Source of the DNA: an uncultured Sphingomonadaceae bacterium
GTDB taxonomy: Bacteria; Pseudomonadota; Alphaproteobacteria; Sphingomonadales; Sphingomonadaceae
Assembly: GCA_938003725.1 (NCBI GenBank)
Contig: CALKXX010000028.1
Location: 1 to 17,911 of the forward strand
Length of the DNA stretch: 17,911 nt
Reading direction: 5' to 3'
Each line of letters starts with the position of its first letter. The stretch's first letter is position 1. The translations under genes were made by a program, and so were the position numbers. Below are positions 14,518 to 17,911 of the stretch, one piece after another. The notes beneath the pieces are model-generated. The model saw only the letters and a list, made by a program, of their open reading frames with translations, did not search any database and had not been told where the DNA came from.

Positions 14518-15249
14518 ATGACACAAACGCAGCTTTCCGCCCGCGCAATCATCCGTCTTTCTGCCGGTGACGACGCCGAAGATATTAGAGATTTTCTGCA
14601 GGGCCTGGTGACACAGGATATACGGCTTGTTCAAGACGGCCAGCCGCAATGGTCGGGATTGTTAACCGCGCAAGGCAAGCTCCTGTTCGACTTTTTTCTG
14701 TGGACGGATGGCGACGACATTCTGATCGATTGCGAGCAGGAACAGGCCGATAGCTTGGTAAAGCGATTAAAGCTTTATCGTCTACGCCGAAAGATCGGTA
14801 TTGAGATTGACGACAGATTGCATGTGCATTGGGCACAAGGCGCGGCCGAAAAACCAGCCGATCCGCGCCTACCCGGTCTGGGCCATAGGTGGCTCGCCGC
14901 CGCGCAAGGGCCAGGCGTTGATGCGGTATATCTTGCGCACCGGTTATCGTTGGGCGTCACCGAAGGGCTAACGGAACTGGGCAGTGACAAGATTTTGTGG
15001 CTGGAGTGCAATGCCGCTGAGCTAAACGGCGTCAGTTTCACCAAGGGTTGCTATGTGGGACAGGAAAATACGGCCCGCATGAACTATCGCCAAAAGGTCA
15101 ATCGCCGGATGGTGGTCGTTCCTCTGGAGCATGCCGACGAAAAGCGTCAGCGCGCGATTTACAATGATCTTGGTCTGTCGATCGAGCATCGGCGGGTTGG
15201 TGATCTGATGGCATTGGATTTGCCGGACTGGCTCACCGACGCCATCTAG
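14518..15249 (+). CDS. ygfZ: YgfZ/GcvT-like folate-binding protein
   Basis: The 243-residue product carries the diagnostic YgfZ signature KGCYVGQENTARMNY, with the conserved cysteine at position 178. Upstream segments QGLVTQDIRLV and SGLLTAQGKLLFDFFLW match the GcvT-like (aminomethyltransferase-type) N-terminal domain. YgfZ/IBA57-type proteins bind folate and assist synthesis or repair of Fe-S clusters in certain enzymes. It is shorter than E. coli YgfZ (about 326 residues), mostly through a reduced C-terminal domain, which is usual in alphaproteobacteria. No good ribosome-binding site precedes the ATG (TATAGGCC). The stop meets the opposing DUF4167 gene 28 bases away without an obvious terminator. 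Confidence 0.88.
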   Translation: MTQTQLSARAIIRLSAGDDAEDIRDFLQGLVTQDIRLVQDGQPQWSGLLTAQGKLLFDFFLWTDGDDILIDCEQEQADSLVKRLKLYRLRRKIGIEIDDRLHVHWAQGAAEKPADPRLPGLGHRWLAAAQGPGVDAVYLAHRLSLGVTEGLTELGSDKILWLECNAAELNGVSFTKGCYVGQENTARMNYRQKVNRRMVVVPLEHADEKRQRAIYNDLGLSIEHRRVGDLMALDLPDWLTDAI

Positions 15250-15277
15250 TTGGCACCATTTGAATGCAATGCTGGAC

Positions 15278-15952
15278 TTAGGCGGCGTCTCCTTCTTCCG
15301 CGGCATCCGTTTTCACGGCCTTGGGTTTGGCCACGCGTTTCTTGCGCGCTGGTTTCGTCTCTACTTCGACCGCGCTATCATCTGCGATAGAAATCGCCGG
15401 CGGCAACGCACTTGCATCCAAACCATTGGGTTCCGATGCGTCCCCGTTTAGAGGGTTGTCGACGGTTTTCCTTGGGCGGCGCGCGCGAACCGGTTTCTTT
15501 TCTTCCGGTGCACTGTCTGAATCTTGATCCTGCGCCGCATCGTCGCCGCGGTTATTTTGTTGACTACGACCCCTTGGTGGCCGGCCGGAACGTTCTTTGT
15601 CGCCGTCACTGGAATCGCTGCGATCGCCGCGATCGCCGCGGTCATCGCTATTTTGATTTCCGCGTGCTTCTTCTCTGGCCAGCCGCTGTTCTTCACGGCG
15701 CGCCTGCGAATCCGCATTGACGCGAAAATAATGGTCCGCAAATTGCAGATAATATTCCGCGTTCACCCGGTCATCATTGACCTGTGCGTCATGTGCCATT
15801 TTCTTATATTTATCGAGCATTTGCGCTGCATTGCCGCGTGCACGATTATCAATCCTGTTCTCGCGGTCGATGCCGCCACCCCCGCGATTATTATTGCGGT
15901 TATTATTGTTGTTTCGGCCACGACCACGGCCGCGCGCCTGACGATTATTCAT
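15278..15952 (-). CDS. DUF4167 protein with Asn/Arg-Gly-rich disordered N-terminus
   Basis: The 224-residue, highly charged protein begins with an Arg-Gly and poly-Asn stretch (RGRGRNNNNNRNNNRGGGG, about 8-27). The conserved DUF4167 core follows at about 38-90: NAAQMLDKYKKMAHDAQVND, then VNAEYYLQFADHYFRVNAD. The rest is low-complexity: acidic GDRGDRSDSSDGD repeats and a C-terminal Lys/Ala tail with RKKRVAKPK. The function is not established; the composition suggests RNA or nucleic-acid binding, which is inference. The gene lies downstream of prfA-prmC, an alphaproteobacterial arrangement. I use the ATG at 15952 rather than the TTG one codon earlier; AAGGA lies about 13 bases upstream. Confidence 0.85.
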   Translation of the reverse strand: MNNRQARGRGRGRNNNNNRNNNRGGGGIDRENRIDNRARGNAAQMLDKYKKMAHDAQVNDDRVNAEYYLQFADHYFRVNADSQARREEQRLAREEARGNQNSDDRGDRGDRSDSSDGDKERSGRPPRGRSQQNNRGDDAAQDQDSDSAPEEKKPVRARRPRKTVDNPLNGDASEPNGLDASALPPAISIADDSAVEVETKPARKKRVAKPKAVKTDAAEEGDAA

Positions 15953-16184
15953 CAAAATCTGGGTGTCCTTATACCGTTAATATACTCGGTCTTTCCTAAA
16001 TTTCTCGCCGCCAAAAAAAGCAGCAATTGCGCTGTGAATATTTTCACAACAGCCCATTAAGTGACAAAGATCGCCGGACATCAGCAATTTATCAAGTTGG
16101 GAACGGGCCAGAGATTTTAGGGAATTTGCCAGCAATCATCTGGGCCTGTGCTCAGTCTTAGCGTCATCATTTGCCAAATCCAAG
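15953..16184. other. Intergenic region between prmC and the DUF4167 gene
   Basis: About 230 bases without a gene. It contains the 16-base palindrome at 16033-16048 and, on the minus strand, a T7 run (16019-16013). AT-rich sequence with TATATT and TATAAG lies close to the DUF4167 start, but neither has a good -35 at proper spacing. I see no small ORF worth calling. Confidence 0.5.
16033..16048 (-). promoter_or_regulatory. Perfect CRP-type palindrome TGTGA-N6-TCACA upstream of DUF4167
   Basis: Read on the minus strand the site is TGTGAAAATATTCACA, which fits the CRP consensus half-sites with the correct 6-base spacer and is fully self-complementary. It lies 81 bases before the DUF4167 ATG. The alternative is that the 6-base-pair stem with an AATA loop is part of a weak terminator for prmC, since a T7 run follows 14 bases later. 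The two readings are not exclusive. Confidence 0.4.
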
Positions 16185-17027
16185 CTATTTTTGCGCGCGC
16201 AGGACCAACATTCTGTCATTTCCGCCCAAATCCTTTTTGCAATCAACATGATAGCCACAATCAATCGCGAGTTCAGAGACGCTTTTTGCCTGATCAAAAC
16301 CGATTTCCAACAGGGCGATACCATCCTGCGCCATCAACTTTGAAAGGGCCGGAATGATGATCCGATAGTCATCCAGTCCTTGATCCCCGGCAAATAGCGC
16401 CGCGTGCGGTTCAAAATCTCTCACCTCTGACGAAAGCTGTGCCTGTGCCGCCACATAAGGGGGGTTACAAAGTATCAGATCGAAAGGCGCCGTGAATATT
16501 TCAGTCCAGCCATCCACCGCCCAGCTTAACAGCATGAACGCGCCGCGATCTGAGAGATTTAAGCGGTCTGCATTATCATGGGCGATTTGCAGCGATTTGG
16601 CACTGGCATCTATGCCAATACCGGCGGCTTGCTCAAATTCACTCAAAGCCGACAGCAAAAGCGCGCCGCTGCCCGTCCCCAGGTCGAGAATATGTCGCGG
16701 CGATTTTTTGGAAAATAGTCGCAAAGATTCTTCAATCAGCAACTCGCTATCCGGCCGGGGAATCAAAACATCCGGCGAGACGTGAAACTCCAGACCCCAA
16801 AATTCCCTCATGCCCACAATATGCGCAATGGGTTCAGCGGTCAGACGGCGTTTTACAAGATCATCAAACCCGGCCGGTACGTTTAGCAGCGGCAAATCGA
16901 GAAGCAATTTTTCGCGCTCTATCCCCAGCGCATGGGCCAGCAACAATTCCGCATCGAGGCGCGCCGAATCGCTCACCGCTTCCAATTGTTTCGCTGCATC
17001 CCGCAGGACCGCAGCCGCGTTACCCAT
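16185..17027 (-). CDS. prmC: Peptide chain release factor N5-glutamine methyltransferase
   Basis: The 280-residue enzyme uses S-adenosylmethionine to methylate the glutamine of the GGQ motif in release factors. The N-terminal helical substrate-binding domain includes LDAELLLAHALGIEREKLLLD. EFWGLEFHVSPDVLIPRPDS precedes the methyltransferase fold, with the SAM loop DLGTGSGALLL and the catalytic NPPY at 188-191. The frame extends further upstream, but I chose the ATG at 17027. It overlaps the prfA stop in ATGGGTAA, gives the family length and suggests translational coupling to prfA, its substrate gene. The TAG stop is followed by a 230-base gap before DUF4167. Confidence 0.95.
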   Translation of the reverse strand: MGNAAAVLRDAAKQLEAVSDSARLDAELLLAHALGIEREKLLLDLPLLNVPAGFDDLVKRRLTAEPIAHIVGMREFWGLEFHVSPDVLIPRPDSELLIEESLRLFSKKSPRHILDLGTGSGALLLSALSEFEQAAGIGIDASAKSLQIAHDNADRLNLSDRGAFMLLSWAVDGWTEIFTAPFDLILCNPPYVAAQAQLSSEVRDFEPHAALFAGDQGLDDYRIIIPALSKLMAQDGIALLEIGFDQAKSVSELAIDCGYHVDCKKDLGGNDRMLVLRAQK

Positions 17028-17911
17028 CCAGATTGGCCAGCCGGCTGGCTTCATCCTCGGCAATCAACGCATCCAACATATCGCCCAGTGCGCCGCCCTC
17101 GACAATTTCGGGCAGCTTGTGCAATGTCAGATTGATCCGGTGATCGGTCACGCGTCCCTGCGGATAGTTATAGGTGCGGATACGCTCGGAGCGGTCGCCG
17201 GACCCGACCATGGCCTTGCGCGCGTCCGCCTCTTCACTTTGCACGGCATCGCGTTCCTGTTCATAGAGCCGCGCGGCGAGAACCTTCATGGCCTGTGCCT
17301 TGTTCTTGTGCTGCGACTTGCCGTCCTGACATTGGACAACCAACCCGGTTGGCAAGTGAGTGATCCGGATCGCGCTGTCGGTCTTGTTCACATGCTGTCC
17401 GCCCGCGCCGCTGGCCCGGTAGGTATCGATGCGCAAATCTTCGGTGCGGATTTTGACGTCGACTTCCTCCGGTTCGGGCAGGATCGCGACGGTGGCGGCG
17501 GAGGTATGGATACGCCCGCCAGATTCGGTTTCCGGCACGCGCTGAACCCGGTGCACGCCGGATTCGAATTTGAACTTTGCGAACACGCCTTTGCCGTTGA
17601 TATTGGCGACGACTTCCTTAAAGCCGCCCACTTCGCTGGCATTGGCAGAGATCAGTTCCACCTTCCACCCCTGTGTCTCGGCATAGCGCGTGTACATACG
17701 GTAGAGATCACCGGCGAACAGAGCGGCCTCGTCCCCGCCCGTTCCGGCGCGAATTTCGAGCATCGCGGGCCGGTCGTCCGCACTGTCGCGCGGCAATAGT
17801 TTCAATGCCAGTGCATGTTCCGCGGCGGCAAGTGCCTTCCTGACACTATCCACCTCATCAGCAGCCATCGCTTTCATCTCTGCGTCATCACCGGCGAGCA
17901 TTTCCTCAAGC
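17020..17911 (-). CDS. prfA: Peptide chain release factor 1, N-terminus outside window
   Basis: About 296 C-terminal residues are present, open to the window edge; the first ~60 residues of the usual ~355 are missing. RF1 recognises UAA and UAG and triggers peptide release. The codon-recognition region reads RVQRVPETESGGRIHTS, with the Pro-x-Thr tripeptide (PET) that marks RF1, not the SPF of RF2. The peptidyl-transferase loop RASGAGGQHVNKTDSAIR carries the GGQ whose glutamine is the target of PrmC. The GTGGDEAALFAGDLYRMY segment and the NYPQGRVTDHRI ending are typical. The stop overlaps the prmC start by 8 bases. Confidence 0.97.
   Translation of the reverse strand, partial: LEEMLAGDDAEMKAMAADEVDSVRKALAAAEHALALKLLPRDSADDRPAMLEIRAGTGGDEAALFAGDLYRMYTRYAETQGWKVELISANASEVGGFKEVVANINGKGVFAKFKFESGVHRVQRVPETESGGRIHTSAATVAILPEPEEVDVKIRTEDLRIDTYRASGAGGQHVNKTDSAIRITHLPTGLVVQCQDGKSQHKNKAQAMKVLAARLYEQERDAVQSEEADARKAMVGSGDRSERIRTYNYPQGRVTDHRINLTLHKLPEIVEGGALGDMLDALIAEDEASRLANLDG

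Noticed and set aside
15524..16060. 178-codon plus-strand frame with hydrophobic stretches opposite DUF4167
   Set aside because: The hydrophobicity arises from the complement of Arg/Asn/Asp-rich codons; DUF4167 is the real gene.
16810..17799. 329-codon open frame on the plus strand opposite prfA and prmC
   Set aside because: It is fully antisense to two certain genes, spans their junction and shows no domain; a codon-bias artefact of prfA, often mis-annotated.

Overview
The window is a chromosomal segment from an alphaproteobacterium, most likely a sphingomonad (order Sphingomonadales). The evidence is the type and arrangement of the genes: Tim44-like/MltA/Smr divergent from SecB, prfA-prmC followed by a DUF4167 gene, and sphingomonad-style accessory genes (cytochrome P450, SDR, NTF2-like, DUF1330). 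Base composition is moderate, not the very high GC of Sphingomonas sensu stricto, which would fit a Sphingorhabdus/Parasphingorhabdus-like lineage; that is inference. Coding density is high, no gap exceeds 300 bases, and I see no tRNA, rRNA, insertion sequence, integrase or CRISPR array.

Layout. Bases 1-311 hold the 3' end of dapE (+), which meets a minus-strand operon head-on: a Tim44-like protein (2861-2196), the lipoprotein transglycosylase MltA (2158-884) and an Smr-domain protein (878-315). Divergent from it runs secB - murJ - trpS (3132-6275, +). A 75-base remnant of the 3' end of a fasciclin (FAS1) gene (6480-6406, -) follows, then a class II aldolase-family gene (6537-7385, +) and murA (7486-8769, +). 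Next is a tight four-gene plus-strand operon, NTF2-like / ABM-domain / cytochrome P450 / SDR (8891-11708). A minus-strand lipoprotein of unknown function (12613-11822) and a DUF1330 gene (13177-12740) follow. On the plus strand come a 73-residue membrane protein that looks leaderless (13285-13506), a RarD-type transporter (13567-14475) and a YgfZ-like folate-binding protein (14518-15249). The window ends with minus-strand genes prfA (partial, 17911-17020), prmC (17027-16185) and DUF4167 (15952-15278).

How the genes relate. Several housekeeping genes serve envelope building and protein export: MurA starts and MurJ flips peptidoglycan precursors, MltA cleaves the polymer, and SecB chaperones exported proteins. 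DapE supplies meso-diaminopimelate and lysine. TrpS, RF1 and PrmC serve translation, PrmC methylating the GGQ glutamine of RF1. Accessory material sits between these blocks: the class II aldolase next to the dead fasciclin fragment, the P450 operon between murA and the lipoprotein gene, and the DUF1330 gene. The P450 operon is the best candidate for an undescribed metabolic unit. It has a complete P450 and a complete SDR, plus two small proteins with folds that often bind or isomerise small molecules, but no redox partner in the window, and its substrate cannot be read from sequence.
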